Assembly: GCF_014145395.1 (NCBI RefSeq)
Contig: NZ_JACHTE010000002.1
Coordinates: 186,001 to 250,000 of the forward strand
Direction: 5' to 3'
DNA length: 64,000 nt
Origin: Marilutibacter penaei
GTDB taxonomy: Bacteria > Pseudomonadota > Gammaproteobacteria > Xanthomonadales > Xanthomonadaceae
Below the pieces are notes generated by a model. That model searched no databases. It saw nothing but the letters and a program-made list of their open reading frames with translations, and was not told where the DNA came from. Below are positions 1 through 10,296 of this stretch, piece after piece. Position 1 is the first letter of the stretch, and every line of letters starts with the position of its first letter. Made by a program: the position numbers and the translations under genes.

Positions 1-477
1 ATCGACATACCGGAAGCCGAGACGTCTCGCGAGGGCGAGGCCCCGAGGTCGGTCGGCATCGACGAGTGCGAGGCGGTCAGCCGCGAGGTTTCGGCCCAGC
101 TTGACGTCGAGGACCCGATCAGCGGCAATTACACCCTGGAAGTGTCCTCCCCCGGCATCGATCGCCCGCTGTTCACCGCGGCGCATTTCCGGCGCTTCCT
201 CGGGGCATCGGCGAAGGTCGTGCTGCGGTTGCCGCAGGACGGGCGCCGCCGCCTGCAGGCCCGCATCTCCGGCATCGAGGACGACGCGGTCGTCTTCGAC
301 CTGGACGGGACCGCCTTCACGGTGGCCATTGACAATATCGAGAAGGCCCGGCTGGTGCCCGACTGGGCGGCCTTGGGCATGGCCCCTTCGCGTCCCGGCA
401 AGGGCGGCAAGGGCGAAAAGAACACCAGGAAACCAACCAACAAGCCGGCGGCCGATGGGTCGAGCACGGCGGAGTAA
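1..477 (+). CDS. rimP: Ribosome maturation factor RimP (3' part)
   Basis: RimP assists maturation of the 30S ribosomal subunit in the cytoplasm. The frame is open from base 1, so the start lies before the window and about 158 C-terminal residues are present. They contain the family signature [14 protein letters not shown] at the end of the N-terminal domain, followed by the small SH3-like barrel and a Lys/Gly-rich tail. The gene ends 6 nt before nusA, the usual rimP-nusA-infB order, so it belongs to the same operon. I am sure of the family; only the missing 5' end limits the annotation. Confidence 0.95.
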   Translation: MDIPEAETSREGEAPRSVGIDECEAVSREVSAQLDVEDPISGNYTLEVSSPGIDRPLFTAAHFRRFLGASAKVVLRLPQDGRRRLQARISGIEDDAVVFDLDGTAFTVAIDNIEKARLVPDWAALGMAPSRPGKGGKGEKNTRKPTNKPAADGSSTAE

Positions 478-483
478 CCACGA

Positions 484-1971
484 ATGAGCAAGGATCTGTT
501 GCTGGTCGTCGACGCGGTCGCCAACGAGAAGGGCGTGCCGCGGGACGTGATCTTCGAAGCCATCGAGGCTGCGCTGGCGTCCGCCGCGAAGAAGCGCTAC
601 CACGAAGAGGACGTGCTGGTGCGCGTCGCCATCGACCAGGAGGACGGCAGCTACGAGACCTTCCGTCGCTGGGAAGTGGTCGAGGACGACGTGGTCATGG
701 AGTCCCCTGACCGCCAGTTGCGCATGATGGATGCGATCGACGAGGCGGAAGGCGTGGAGGTCGGCGACTTCATCGAAGAGCAGATCGAGAACCCGGACTT
801 CGGCCGCATCGCCGCGCAGGCCGCGAAGCAGGTCATCGTGCAGCGCGTTCGCGAGGCCGAGCGCCAGCAGGTCGTCGACGCCTGGAAGGACCGCGTCGGC
901 GAGTTGGTGACCGGTATCGTCAAGCGCGTCGAGCGGGGCAACATCTTCGTCGACCTGGGCGGCAATGCCGAGGCGATCATCCAGAAGGACAAGGGGATCC
1001 CGCGCGACGTGCTGCGCACCGGCGACCGCGTGCGCGGCTACCTCTTCGACGTGCGCACCGAACCGCGTGGCCCGCAGCTGTTCATCAGCCGCGCCGCGCC
1101 CGAGTTCATGATGGAGCTGTTCAAGCTCGAGGTGCCGGAAGTCGGCCAGGGCCTGGTGTCGATCAAGGCCTGCGCGCGCGACCCGGGCGACCGCGCCAAG
1201 ATCGCCGTCGAGGCGCATGACAACCGTACCGACCCGATCGGCGCCTGCATCGGCATGCGCGGTTCGCGCGTCCAGGCGGTCAGCAACGAGCTCAACGGCG
1301 AGCGCGTGGACATCGTGCTGTGGTCGGACAACCCGGCGCAGTTCGTCATCAATGCGATGGCGCCCGCCGAGGTGCAGTCGATCATCGTCGACGAAGAGAA
1401 GCACTCCATGGACCTGGCCGTCGCCGAGGACCGCCTCGCTCAGGCGATCGGCAAGGGCGGGCAGAACGTCCGCCTGGCGAGCCGCCTGACCGGGTGGCAG
1501 CTCAACGTGATGACCCAGGACCAGGTCACCGCGAAGTCCGAAGCCGAGCAGGCCGAGGCACGCGCGTTGTTCCAGGAGAAGCTGGAGGTCGACGAGGAGA
1601 TCGCCGGCATCCTGGTTTCCGAGGGTTTCACCACGGTCGAAGAAATCGCCTACGTGCCGGTGGGCGAGCTGCTGGCGGTGGAAGGTTTCGACGAAGACAT
1701 CGTGGAGGAGCTGCGCGCACGCGCTCGCGACGCGCTGCTGAACGATGCGCTTGCGGCCGAGGAAGAGCTCGACGAGCACCAGCCCGCCGAGGACCTGCTC
1801 TCGCTGGAGGGCATGGACGAAGCCACGGCGTACGCGCTCGCGGCCAAGGGCATCGTCACCCGGGAGGACCTGGCCGAGGCGGCCACGGACGAGATCACCG
1901 ACGTCGAGGAGATCGACGAGGCCCGTGCGGCCGCGCTCATCATGGAAGCGCGCAAGCACTGGTTCGAGTAA
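484..1971 (+). CDS. nusA: Transcription termination/antitermination factor NusA
   Basis: NusA binds RNA polymerase and nascent RNA and modulates pausing, termination and antitermination. The 495-aa product has the N-terminal polymerase-binding domain, an S1 domain from about residue 139 (GELVTGIVKRVERGNIFV), KH1 near 254 (CIGMRGSRVQAV) and KH2 near 321 (AIGKGGQNVRLAS). Two acidic helix-hairpin-helix repeats follow at about 365-490, as in the Escherichia coli type with alpha-CTD-binding C-terminal repeats. It starts 6 nt after rimP. A 210-nt spacer separates it from infB, longer than the other gaps in the operon, and I saw no convincing terminator in it. Confidence 0.97.
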   Translation: MSKDLLLVVDAVANEKGVPRDVIFEAIEAALASAAKKRYHEEDVLVRVAIDQEDGSYETFRRWEVVEDDVVMESPDRQLRMMDAIDEAEGVEVGDFIEEQIENPDFGRIAAQAAKQVIVQRVREAERQQVVDAWKDRVGELVTGIVKRVERGNIFVDLGGNAEAIIQKDKGIPRDVLRTGDRVRGYLFDVRTEPRGPQLFISRAAPEFMMELFKLEVPEVGQGLVSIKACARDPGDRAKIAVEAHDNRTDPIGACIGMRGSRVQAVSNELNGERVDIVLWSDNPAQFVINAMAPAEVQSIIVDEEKHSMDLAVAEDRLAQAIGKGGQNVRLASRLTGWQLNVMTQDQVTAKSEAEQAEARALFQEKLEVDEEIAGILVSEGFTTVEEIAYVPVGELLAVEGFDEDIVEELRARARDALLNDALAAEEELDEHQPAEDLLSLEGMDEATAYALAAKGIVTREDLAEAATDEITDVEEIDEARAAALIMEARKHWFE

Positions 1972-2181
1972 GACATGCACCGCCGGGGCGTCCCTTGGAT
2001 GCGCCCGGCCCGCCGACCTGCTCGCCGGGTCGGCTTTCGCGGAGCGGGCGGGCAGGCCTGCCCCGCGGACGGGCCACTCCAGGCCGGTCGAAGGGCGTCC
2101 GTTTGTTCGGCGCCCACACCGGACTAGAATGGCGAGACCCTGCGCGGGAACCCTATCCGCGCCACAAGACACGGAAACCGA

Positions 2182-4752
2182 ATGTCGCAACAAACCACCA
2201 TTCGCAAATTGGCCGCACTGGTGAACACGCCGGTCGAGAAGTTGCTGGAACAGCTGGCCGAGGCCGGCATGGAGTTCAGCGGCCCGGACCAGGTCGTGAC
2301 CAGCACCGAGAAGGTCAAGCTGCTCGGCTTCCTGCGTCGTCTCCATGGCAAGGACGACAAGGCCGATGCGCCAGGCGCCGCGGCGAAGAAGATCACCCTC
2401 AGCCGCAGTCGCAAGCAGGAACTGACGGTCGGTGGGGGCAAGAGCCGCTCCACGGTCGACGTGGTCGTCCGCAAGAAGGTCACCCTGAACCGCGGTTCCG
2501 AAGACGGAGCGGCTGGCGCCGGCGACGAGCGCGCCGAAATCCTGCGCAAGCTGGAGGAGTCGCGCCAGCGCAACCTTGAAGAGCAGCAGCGGCTGGCCGC
2601 GGCCGACCGCCAGCGCGCCGAGGATGCCGAGCGCGAGCGCCTGGAGGCGGAGCAGGCGGCCAAGGCCGCCGAGGAAGAAGCCCGGCAGCAGAAAGTCGCC
2701 GAGGCATCCCAGGATGCGCCCGCCGAACCTGGCGCCGAGCCGCCGCAGCCTGCCCGCAAGGCCGGTACCCATGGCCATCCCAAGCACCCGGCTCGGCCGG
2801 ATGACCGCGATGCGCGCGGCCGCGGCCGGGAGCGCGAGGGCGACGCCAACCGTTTCGCCGGGCAGATGCACCTCAGTGCCTCGGACCGCGCGCGGCGTTC
2901 CAGCGCGCGTGGAAAGCCGAAGGGCCGTCGACAGAGCGAGCAGTCCAGGACCGGCGCGGGCCCGCATGGCTTCTCCAAGCCCACCGCACCGGTGGTGCGC
3001 GAGGTCGCCATCGGAGAGACCATCACGGTAGCCGACCTGGCGCAGAAGCTCGCCATGAAGGGCGGCGAGGTGGTGAAGGCGCTGTTCAAGATGGGCGTGA
3101 TGGCCACCATCACCCAGAGCATCGACCACGATACCGCGGTGCTGGTCACCGAGGAGCTCGGCCATACCGCCGTTCGCGCCGACGCCGAGGATGCCGAGAA
3201 CGAACTGCTGGCGCACGTCGAGGACGTGACCGGCGAGAAGGTCGCGCGTCCGCCCGTCGTCACCATCATGGGCCATGTCGACCACGGCAAGACCTCGCTG
3301 CTGGACTACATCCGCCGCACCAAGGTCGCCACGGGCGAGGCGGGTGGCATCACCCAGCACATCGGCGCGTACCACGTGGAGACCGACAAGGGCGTCATCA
3401 GCTTCCTGGACACCCCGGGCCACGCGGCGTTCTCGTCGATGCGTGCCCGTGGCGCCCGGCTGACCGACATCGTGGTGCTGGTCGTGGCCGCCGACGACGG
3501 CGTCAAGCCGCAGACCATCGAGGCCATCCAGCACGCCAAGGCGGCGGGCGTGCCGCTGGTGGTGGCGATCAACAAGATCGACAAGTCCGGCGCCGATCCG
3601 TCCCGCGTCAAGACCGAGCTGATGGGCCAGGAAGTCGTGTCCGAGGAATTCGGCGGCGACACCCAGTTCATCGAACTGTCGGCCAAGACCGGCGAGAACA
3701 TCGACGCACTGCTGGATGCACTTTCGCTGCAGGCCGAAGTGCTGGAGCTGAGCGCCGTCAGCGAAGGTCGCGCCAGCGGCGTGGTCATCGAGTCCGCGCT
3801 CGACAAGGGCCGCGGCCCGGTGGCGACCGTGCTGGTGCAGCAGGGCACGCTGGAAAAGGGCGACTACCTCGTCTGCGGCGTGCAGTACGGCCGCGTCCGG
3901 GCGCTGTTCGACGAGACCGGGTCGCAGGTCGACAAGGCCAGCCCCTCGATCCCCGTCCAGGTCCTGGGCCTGTCCGGCGTACCGGATGCGGGCGATGACT
4001 TCGTGGTCGTCGATGACGAGCGCCTGGCCAAGGAGGTCGCGCAGCAGCGCGACGCCAAGCGCCGCGAGTCGCGCCTGGTCGCACAGGCGGGCAACCGCAT
4101 GGAGGACATCCTCGCCCAGATGGGCAGCGGCGAAGGCCAGCAGACCCTGAACCTGGTCGTGAAGGCCGACGTGCAGGGGTCCGTGCAGGCGCTTCGGGAG
4201 GCCCTCACCGCGCTCTCCACCGACGACATCCGCATCAACGTCATCGGCGGCGGCGTGGGCGGCATCACCGAATCGGACGCCACGCTTGCCGCGACGTCGA
4301 AGGCCACGATCATCGGCTTCAACGTCCGTGCCGATGCGTCGGCGCGCAAGGTCATCGAGACCCACGGCGTGGACCTGCGCTACTTCTCGATCATCTACGA
4401 CGTGATCGACCAGGTGAAGCAGGTCGCGTCCGGACTGCTGGGCGTGGAGATCCGCGAGGAGATCATCGGCATCGCCGAAGTGCGCGACGTCTTTCGCAGT
4501 TCCAAATTCGGTGCGGTCGCGGGTTGCATGGTCGTCGAAGGCACCGTCAAGCGCAGCAAGCCGATCCGGGTCCTGCGCGACAACACGGTGGTCTTCGAGG
4601 GCGAGCTGGAATCGCTGCGCCGCTTCAAGGAGAACGTCGACGAGGTGCGCAACGGCACCGAGTGCGGCATTGGCGTGAAGGAGTACAACGACGTCAAGCC
4701 GGGCGACCAGATCGAGTGCTTCGAGCGCATCGAGGTCCAGCGCACGCTCTGA
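2182..4752 (+). CDS. infB: Translation initiation factor IF-2
   Basis: IF-2 is the GTPase that places initiator fMet-tRNA on the 30S subunit and promotes subunit joining. The 856-aa product starts with an IF2N domain ([20 protein letters not shown]), followed by a long charged Ala/Glu/Arg/Lys linker and a second IF2N-like segment. The G domain has GHVDHGKT at residues 364-371, DTPGH at 410-414 and NKID at 464-467. Domains II to IV complete the C terminus. The length is normal for a full-length proteobacterial IF-2. rbfA begins 5 nt after the stop, so the two are probably co-translated. A second in-frame start giving a shorter isoform is known in enterobacteria but was not examined here. Confidence 0.97.
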   Translation: MSQQTTIRKLAALVNTPVEKLLEQLAEAGMEFSGPDQVVTSTEKVKLLGFLRRLHGKDDKADAPGAAAKKITLSRSRKQELTVGGGKSRSTVDVVVRKKVTLNRGSEDGAAGAGDERAEILRKLEESRQRNLEEQQRLAAADRQRAEDAERERLEAEQAAKAAEEEARQQKVAEASQDAPAEPGAEPPQPARKAGTHGHPKHPARPDDRDARGRGREREGDANRFAGQMHLSASDRARRSSARGKPKGRRQSEQSRTGAGPHGFSKPTAPVVREVAIGETITVADLAQKLAMKGGEVVKALFKMGVMATITQSIDHDTAVLVTEELGHTAVRADAEDAENELLAHVEDVTGEKVARPPVVTIMGHVDHGKTSLLDYIRRTKVATGEAGGITQHIGAYHVETDKGVISFLDTPGHAAFSSMRARGARLTDIVVLVVAADDGVKPQTIEAIQHAKAAGVPLVVAINKIDKSGADPSRVKTELMGQEVVSEEFGGDTQFIELSAKTGENIDALLDALSLQAEVLELSAVSEGRASGVVIESALDKGRGPVATVLVQQGTLEKGDYLVCGVQYGRVRALFDETGSQVDKASPSIPVQVLGLSGVPDAGDDFVVVDDERLAKEVAQQRDAKRRESRLVAQAGNRMEDILAQMGSGEGQQTLNLVVKADVQGSVQALREALTALSTDDIRINVIGGGVGGITESDATLAATSKATIIGFNVRADASARKVIETHGVDLRYFSIIYDVIDQVKQVASGLLGVEIREEIIGIAEVRDVFRSSKFGAVAGCMVVEGTVKRSKPIRVLRDNTVVFEGELESLRRFKENVDEVRNGTECGIGVKEYNDVKPGDQIECFERIEVQRTL

Positions 4753-4757
4753 CCGCC

Positions 4758-5165
4758 ATGTCGACGAAATCCTTCCATCGCACCGACCGCGTGTCCGCCC
4801 AGCTCCGCCGGGAGCTGGGCACGATCGTCCGGGAGGCCGTGCGCGAGCATGGCCTGCCATCGGTCAGCGTGTCCGACGTCGAGGTCACCCGTGACCTGGC
4901 GCACGCCAAGGTATTCGTGACGGCGCTCCAGCAGGAACGCTCGAACGAGGCCGTGAAGGCGCTCAAGGAGCTGTCGCGCGAGATGCGCTACAAACTCGGG
5001 CGCGCAATGAAGCTGCGGCACGTCCCGGAGCTGCACTTCCATTACGATGACTCCGTCGATCGTGGCGAGCGCATCGACGCGCTGCTCCGCGAGCTGCCGG
5101 ACACGGTGGCGGGTGCGGCGGCCGACGAAGAACGCGACGGCGGCAGCGGCGAAGACGGCCGCTGA
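4758..5165 (+). CDS. rbfA: Ribosome-binding factor A
   Basis: RbfA is a small KH-fold protein that binds the 30S subunit near 16S rRNA helix 1 and is needed for late maturation and cold growth. The 135-aa product begins [20 protein letters not shown] and has the conserved stretches [18 protein letters not shown] and [14 protein letters not shown], which define the family. I chose the ATG 5 nt after the infB stop: the open frame extends upstream inside infB, but homologues begin at this Met. The Gly/Asp/Glu-rich tail is variable in the family. truB follows after 22 nt. Confidence 0.95.
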   Translation: MSTKSFHRTDRVSAQLRRELGTIVREAVREHGLPSVSVSDVEVTRDLAHAKVFVTALQQERSNEAVKALKELSREMRYKLGRAMKLRHVPELHFHYDDSVDRGERIDALLRELPDTVAGAAADEERDGGSGEDGR

Positions 5166-5187
5166 ACCCGGGCTCGCGCGCGATGGC

Positions 5188-6132
5188 ATGAGCAGGAAAC
5201 CCCGCACGACGTTCCGCCCGCTGGACGGGCTGTTGCTCCTCGACAAGCCGGCGGGGCTGAGCTCCAACCAGGCCCTGCAACGTGTCCGCCATCTGTTCCG
5301 CGCCGCGAAGGGCGGGCATACCGGCAGCCTGGACCCGTTGGCGACAGGCCTGCTGCCCGTCTGTTTCGGCGAAGCCACCAAGATCGCCGGGCGCCTGCTG
5401 GGATCCCGGAAGGCCTACGAGGCCGGCGTGCGGCTCGGATGCACCACCGACACGGACGATGCCGACGGCCAGGTGTTGCGCGAGCGGCCGGTGCCCGACA
5501 TCACGACAGAGCGGCTCGATCAGGCGCTGACTTCCCTGCGTGGCTGCATCAAGCAGCGTGCGCCCATCTACTCGGCGCTCAAGCAAGGCGGTGAGCCCCT
5601 GTACGCGAAGGCCCGGCGGGGCGAAACGGTGGAAGCACCGGAGCGTGAGGTCGACGTGTTCGCGCTCGACGTGCTGGAGTACGACGGTACGGCGCTTCGG
5701 CTGAACGTCGAATGCGGCTCCGGCACCTATGTCCGCAGTTTGGTCCGTGACCTGGGCGAGGCACTCGGATGTGGCGCCCACGTCACGGCCCTGCGCCGGC
5801 TCTGGGTGGAACCCTTCACGACGCCCACCATGCATACGTTCGAGGCCCTGCAGGCCATCGCGGCGAACGGGGAGGCGGCCCTCGACGCCTGCCTGCTGCC
5901 GGTGGAGGCAGGGCTTGCGGGCATGGCGCGGGTGGATATCGACGCCGAAGGCGCGCGGTGCCTCGCGCACGGGCAGGGCGCGCATGTCGCTGATGCGGAT
6001 GAAGGCGAAGTGGCGATATTCGAGCCGGGCGGGCGCTGCCTCGGCATCGGTCATGCAGCGGGCGGGGTGGTCATGCCCCGGCGGCTGTTCCGTTGGGCGG
6101 TGGCCGGCACCGGGGGCGATACAGCTTCCTGA
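5188..6132 (+). CDS. truB: tRNA pseudouridine(55) synthase TruB
   Basis: TruB converts U55 to pseudouridine in the T-loop of tRNAs. The 314-aa product has the catalytic motif [17 protein letters not shown] with the nucleophilic Asp at residue 49, then the Tyr-containing [14 protein letters not shown] motif and a C-terminal PUA-like domain. An ATG 5 nt upstream (5183) is followed at once by a stop, so 5188 is the only reasonable start. The frame is also open upstream, overlapping the end of rbfA, but family members start with the short basic segment seen here. Last gene before the rpsO promoter. Confidence 0.96.
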   Translation: MSRKPRTTFRPLDGLLLLDKPAGLSSNQALQRVRHLFRAAKGGHTGSLDPLATGLLPVCFGEATKIAGRLLGSRKAYEAGVRLGCTTDTDDADGQVLRERPVPDITTERLDQALTSLRGCIKQRAPIYSALKQGGEPLYAKARRGETVEAPEREVDVFALDVLEYDGTALRLNVECGSGTYVRSLVRDLGEALGCGAHVTALRRLWVEPFTTPTMHTFEALQAIAANGEAALDACLLPVEAGLAGMARVDIDAEGARCLAHGQGAHVADADEGEVAIFEPGGRCLGIGHAAGGVVMPRRLFRWAVAGTGGDTAS

Positions 6133-6192
6133 ATGCGGGCGCCCGGTCCCGGGCACGGCGACGGACGGTGTTCGCAATCGGAATGGCGAAGC

Positions 6193-6201
6193 TGTTACAA
6201 T
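6193..6201 (+). promoter_or_regulatory. Putative extended -10 promoter of rpsO
   Basis: TG-T-TACAAT matches an extended -10 element (TGnTAtAAT with one change). A weak -35 (TTCGCA at 6171-6176, spacing 19) lies upstream. Transcription would begin near 6208, giving a leader of about 143 nt before rpsO that includes the hairpin at 6229-6255. A call by consensus only. Confidence 0.45.
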
Positions 6202-6228
6202 TCGCGCGCTTATCCAGAGCACTCCCCC

Positions 6229-6255
6229 AAGGCGCGCCGTTCCGGTGCGCCTTTT
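6229..6255 (+). terminator. Intrinsic terminator or attenuator in the rpsO leader
   Basis: A 10-bp stem (AAGGCGCGCC pairing with GGTGCGCCTT, one G-U pair), a 5-nt loop GTTCC and a run of four T. It lies about 97 nt after the truB stop and just downstream of the putative rpsO promoter. It could terminate the truB transcript or attenuate rpsO. Confidence 0.6.
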
Positions 6256-6350
6256 CCAGCAACGGCGAGCCCAGCGGTACATCGGCGCGGTCATACGCAT
6301 CGCGGCCCGGTGGTTTCTGCAGGCCACGCGACACAGAGGCAAGACGAACC

Positions 6351-6611
6351 ATGTCCATCGACACCCAGAAGATCATCCAGGAACATTCCCGCGGCACCAA
6401 CGACACCGGCTCCCCGGAAGTCCAGGTCGCCCTGCTGACCGCCCGCATCGAGCTGCTGACCGGTCACTTCAAGGAGCACAAGCAGGACCACCACAGCCGT
6501 CGCGGCCTGCTGATGATGGTGAACCGCCGTCGCAGCCTGCTGGATTACCTCAAGCGCAAGGACCATGCGCGTTACAAGGCCCTGATCGAGAAGCTCGGTC
6601 TGCGCCGCTAA
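6351..6611 (+). CDS. rpsO: 30S ribosomal protein S15
   Basis: S15 is a primary 16S rRNA-binding protein of the 30S platform. The 86-aa product [18 protein letters not shown]... has the conserved [14 protein letters not shown] and [20 protein letters not shown] helices and is family length. The open frame continues upstream but this ATG gives the canonical N terminus; a purine-rich stretch (AGAGGCAAGACGAACC) precedes it. In several bacteria S15 represses its own mRNA through a leader structure; here the leader has a terminator-like hairpin at 6229-6255. It is followed by a strong terminator and then by pnp, the usual rpsO-pnp pair. Confidence 0.98.
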   Translation: MSIDTQKIIQEHSRGTNDTGSPEVQVALLTARIELLTGHFKEHKQDHHSRRGLLMMVNRRRSLLDYLKRKDHARYKALIEKLGLRR

Positions 6612-6622
6612 GCAGAACACCC

Positions 6623-6656
6623 ACCGCGGCGCAGCAATGCGCCGCGGTTCGTTTTT
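6623..6656 (+). terminator. Rho-independent terminator after rpsO
   Basis: A perfect 11-bp stem (ACCGCGGCGCA / TGCGCCGCGGT) closed by a GCAA tetraloop and followed by TCGTTTTT. It lies 11 nt after the rpsO stop. pnp mRNA could arise from readthrough or from its own promoter. Confidence 0.9.
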
Positions 6657-6761
6657 CCGGGCCCGTCAGGTGGCGGCGCCCGCCAGGCTGCCATCCTGCA
6701 GCCGACCGCCCGGGGCAGGGGCACCGCGCGGCCCGCATCGAAAAACCGACAGGACTCCAAC

Positions 6762-8870
6762 GTGTCAAAGATCACCAAGACCTTCCAGTACGGCAAGCAC
6801 CAGGTCACCCTGGAAACCGGCGAGATCGCCCGCCAGGCCGGCGGTGCCGTCATCGTCAAGGTTGAAGACACCGTGCTGCTGGTCAGCGCGGTTGCCAACA
6901 AGACCGCACGCGAAGGCCAGGACTTCTTCCCCCTGACCGTCGACTACCAGGAGAAGTTCTACGCCGGCGGCCGCATCCCCGGTGGCTTCTTCAAGCGCGA
7001 AGGCCGCGCGACCGAGAAGGAGACCCTGATCTCCCGACTGATCGACCGCCCGATCCGCCCGCTGTTCCCGGAAGGCTTCCGCAACGAAGTCCAGATCATC
7101 GCCACGGTGATGTCGATGAACCCGGAGATCGACGGCGACATCCCGGCGCTGCTCGGCGCCTCCGCCGCCCTGGCCCTGTCGGGTGCCCCCTTCGACGGCC
7201 CGATCGGCGCCGCCAAGGTCGGCTACAAAGACGGCGAGTACCTGCTGAACCCGACCAAGAGCGACCTGGAAGGCTCCAAGCTGGAGCTGGTGGTCGCCGG
7301 TACCGCCGGTGCCGTGCTGATGGTCGAGTCGGAAGCCGACGTGTTGTCCGAGGAAGTGATGCTGGGCGCCGTGGTGTTCGGCCACGAGCAGATGCAGGTC
7401 GCCATCAACGCGATCAACGAGCTGGTCGCCGAGGCCGGCAAGCCGAAGTGGGACTGGGCTGCTCCCGCCCGCAACGACGCCATCGTCGCCGCCCTCAAGG
7501 GCGCGATCGGCGACCGCCTGGGCGCTGCATTCCAGATCCGCGACAAGGGCGAGCGCAGGGAGGCCATTTCCGCGCTGAAGAAGGACGTCCTCGCATCGCT
7601 GGCCGACCAGGCCGAAGCGAACGCGTGGAGCGGCGTCGAGCTGTCGAAGGAATTCGGCGAGCTGGAGTACGAGACCATGCGTGGCGCCGTGCTGAGCACC
7701 AAGGTGCGCATCGACGGCCGCGCGCTCGACACCGTCCGCCCGATCAGCTCCAAGGTCGGCGTGCTGCCGCGCACCCACGGCTCCTCGCTGTTCACCCGCG
7801 GCGAGACGCAGGCGATCGTGGTCGCCACGCTGGGCACCGCGCGCGACGGCCAGATCATCGATGCCGTCTCGGGCGAGTACAAGGAACACTTCCTGTTCCA
7901 CTACAACTTCCCCCCCTACTCGGTGGGCGAAGCCGGCCGCATGATGGGTCCGAAGCGCCGCGAGATCGGCCACGGCCGCCTCGCCAAGCGCGGCGTGCTC
8001 GCCGTGATGCCGACGATGGAAGAGTTCCCGTACACCATCCGCATCGTTTCCGAGATCACCGAGTCGAACGGCTCCTCGTCGATGGCTTCGGTCTGCGGTT
8101 CGTCGCTGGCCCTGATGGACGCCGGCGTGCCGATCAAGGCCCCGGTCGCGGGCATCGCGATGGGCCTGGTCAAGGAAGGCGATGACTTCGTCGTCCTGTC
8201 CGATATCCTGGGCGACGAAGACCACCTCGGCGACATGGACTTCAAGGTGGCCGGTACCGAGAACGGCGTGACCGCCCTGCAGATGGACATCAAGATCCAG
8301 GGCATCACCAAGGAAATCATGCAGGTCGCGCTCGAGCAGGCCAAGGCCGGCCGCCTGCACATCCTCGGCGAGATGGCGCATGCCCTGACCAGCCCGCGTG
8401 GTGAGCTGAGCGAGTTCGCGCCGCGCCTGCTGACCCTGAAGATCCACCCGGACAAGATCCGCGAAGTGATCGGCAAGGGCGGCTCGACCATCCAGGCGAT
8501 CACCAAGGAAACCGGCACCCAGATCGACATCCAGGACGACGGCACCATCGTCATCGCGTCGGTCAACGCCGCCGCCGCGAACGCTGCCAAGGACCGCATC
8601 GAGCAGATCACCTCGGACGTCGAGCCGGGTCGCATCTACGAAGGCAAGGTCGCCAAGATCATGGACTTCGGTGCGTTCGTCACCATCCTCCCGGGCAAGG
8701 ACGGCCTGGTGCACGTCTCGCAGATCTCCAGCGAGCGCGTCGAGAAGGTCAGTGACAAGCTGAAGGAAGGCGACGTGGTCAAGGTCAAGGTGCTGGAAGT
8801 CGACAAGCAGGGCCGCATCCGCCTGTCGATGAAGGCCGTGGAGGAAGGCGAGGGCGTCTCGGCCGAGTAA
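6762..8870 (+). CDS. pnp: Polyribonucleotide nucleotidyltransferase (PNPase)
   Basis: PNPase is a phosphorolytic 3'-5' exoribonuclease and part of the RNA degradosome. The 702-aa product has two RNase PH domains joined by an alpha-helical linker, with the catalytic-core segments [14 protein letters not shown] and [23 protein letters not shown] domain starts near residue 569 ([12 protein letters not shown]) and an S1 domain near 624 ([20 protein letters not shown]). The length is typical. It starts 150 nt after rpsO, and the first residues are those expected ([25 protein letters not shown] region). A clear terminator follows. In enterobacteria PNPase autoregulates its leader with RNase III; this was not assessed here. 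Confidence 0.98.
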   Translation: MSKITKTFQYGKHQVTLETGEIARQAGGAVIVKVEDTVLLVSAVANKTAREGQDFFPLTVDYQEKFYAGGRIPGGFFKREGRATEKETLISRLIDRPIRPLFPEGFRNEVQIIATVMSMNPEIDGDIPALLGASAALALSGAPFDGPIGAAKVGYKDGEYLLNPTKSDLEGSKLELVVAGTAGAVLMVESEADVLSEEVMLGAVVFGHEQMQVAINAINELVAEAGKPKWDWAAPARNDAIVAALKGAIGDRLGAAFQIRDKGERREAISALKKDVLASLADQAEANAWSGVELSKEFGELEYETMRGAVLSTKVRIDGRALDTVRPISSKVGVLPRTHGSSLFTRGETQAIVVATLGTARDGQIIDAVSGEYKEHFLFHYNFPPYSVGEAGRMMGPKRREIGHGRLAKRGVLAVMPTMEEFPYTIRIVSEITESNGSSSMASVCGSSLALMDAGVPIKAPVAGIAMGLVKEGDDFVVLSDILGDEDHLGDMDFKVAGTENGVTALQMDIKIQGITKEIMQVALEQAKAGRLHILGEMAHALTSPRGELSEFAPRLLTLKIHPDKIREVIGKGGSTIQAITKETGTQIDIQDDGTIVIASVNAAAANAAKDRIEQITSDVEPGRIYEGKVAKIMDFGAFVTILPGKDGLVHVSQISSERVEKVSDKLKEGDVVKVKVLEVDKQGRIRLSMKAVEEGEGVSAE

Positions 8871-8895
8871 GCCGGGCGACATCGCCAACCCCAGG

Positions 8896-8922
8896 AAAAA
8901 GCGGGCTACGGCCCGCTTTTTT
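8896..8922. terminator. Terminator between convergent pnp and the APC permease
   Basis: An 11-bp stem (AAAAAGCGGGC / GCCCGCTTTTT) with a UNCG-type TACG loop and T tracts on both strands, so it can act for pnp and for the leftward permease operon. Confidence 0.9.
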
Positions 8923-8946
8923 CATGCGCGCCGGCGGGAGCGGCGA

Positions 8947-10296
8947 TCAGGCGGGCTTGCGACGCATCAGGTAGACCACCGCACCCACCGCGATCGCGAC
9001 TGCCGCCGCGATGAGATTGTGCGCGCCGGCGCTGGCCATCAGGGCGACCGACAGGAGCAGGGCGAGCAGCGGGATGATCGGGCCGCCGGGCAGCGACAGC
9101 GCGTTCGGACGGTCGCTGTACCGCTTGCGCAGCACCAGGACCGACGCCGACGTGCCTATATAACTGCACAAGCGGGCCACGACCGAGAGCAGGGCGAGGT
9201 TGGCGAAGGCCTCGGACACGCCACTTCCACCGTACTGTTGCCCGAGCACCAGCGCCAGCGAGAGCAGGCTGGTGACGATGATGGCGACGGTCGGCGTGTG
9301 GAAGCGCGGGTGCACGCGGGACAGCGCAGCGGGCCCATAGCCGTCGGCCGCCAGCGCATACAGGTAGCGGGGGCCGAACAGCATGGTGTTGCTGTTGCTG
9401 CCCAGGATGGAGACGGCCGCGCCGATGGTCAGCAGGAACGCGCCGGCGGGCCCCGCGAAAACCTCGGCGGCATCCGCGAGCGGCGATTTCGAGGCGGCCA
9501 GGTCGGGGACGGTCCCCTGCGCCACTACCTGGACCGCAACGTAGATCAGGGTCACCAGCACGATCATCGTGATCAGCGCGAAGGGCACGTCGCGTCGCGG
9601 ATTGCGGAACTCGCCGGCGGCGGCCGGGGTGTTCTCGAAGCCTGCGTAGGCGTAGAGCAGCAGGAGGGCGCCCTCGCCCAGCTTGTCGGTCGGGGGGGCG
9701 CCCATCGCGATGGCCTGCGACCAGTCGACGAAGAACGCGCCCACCGCGATGAAGAACAACAGCGGGACCAGCTTGGCGAGCACGAGCACCACGCCGGTGC
9801 GGGCGGCGGTGCGCACTCCGACCACGTTGATGAAGGTAAGGAAGGCCATGGAGCCGACCACCACGGCGGTCCAGCCCCAGCCCTCGCCCGCGGGCGCCCA
9901 GAACTTCGACACCGCCAGGGCCAGGCCACTGCTGAGCGCCGCGGCGGACGCCACCCGGGTGAGCCAGGTCATCCAGCCGACCTCGAAGCCGATGAAGTCG
10001 CCGAAGGCATCGCGGGCATAGAGGTAGCTGCCGCCCGCGTCGTCGTAGTAGCTCCCCGCCTGGGCGTAGCACAGCACCAGCAGGCCGACCGCGATGCCTG
10101 CCAGGAGCACCGCCCACAGGCTCGCCGGGCCCAGCAGCAGCGCGGTGCTGGCGGGCAGCAGGTAGATGCCACTGCCGATCACGTCGTTGATCGACAGGCC
10201 CACGATCTGCCAGCGGCTGACCGCACGGACCATCCCGGTGCTGGCATCGAGGGGGGCGCTGGCGTCTTGGGGGGCCGCGGTGTCACGGTGGCTCAT
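8947..10296 (-). CDS. APC-family amino acid permease
   Basis: A 449-aa inner-membrane transporter of the amino acid-polyamine-organocation family, probably proton-coupled. About 12 hydrophobic segments are visible. The first carries the substrate-binding loop NDVIGSGIYLLPAS, the family GSGI(F/Y) motif, and the sixth the FENTPAAAGEFRNPRRDVP region. The ATG overlaps the stop of the L,D-transpeptidase-fold gene as ATGA, so it is the last gene of a coupled five-gene operon. Its position after a peptidoglycan peptidase and L-Ala-Glu epimerase suggests that it moves an amino acid or dipeptide freed from the stem peptide. The substrate cannot be read from the sequence. Confidence 0.88.
   Translation of the reverse strand: MSHRDTAAPQDASAPLDASTGMVRAVSRWQIVGLSINDVIGSGIYLLPASTALLLGPASLWAVLLAGIAVGLLVLCYAQAGSYYDDAGGSYLYARDAFGDFIGFEVGWMTWLTRVASAAALSSGLALAVSKFWAPAGEGWGWTAVVVGSMAFLTFINVVGVRTAARTGVVLVLAKLVPLLFFIAVGAFFVDWSQAIAMGAPPTDKLGEGALLLLYAYAGFENTPAAAGEFRNPRRDVPFALITMIVLVTLIYVAVQVVAQGTVPDLAASKSPLADAAEVFAGPAGAFLLTIGAAVSILGSNSNTMLFGPRYLYALAADGYGPAALSRVHPRFHTPTVAIIVTSLLSLALVLGQQYGGSGVSEAFANLALLSVVARLCSYIGTSASVLVLRKRYSDRPNALSLPGGPIIPLLALLLSVALMASAGAHNLIAAAVAIAVGAVVYLMRRKPA

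Noticed and set aside
6765-8888. A 707-residue open frame on the minus strand opposite pnp
   Set aside because: Exact antisense of pnp; its His/Asp/Leu/Gln/Gly-rich composition is the mirror of G+C-biased codons.
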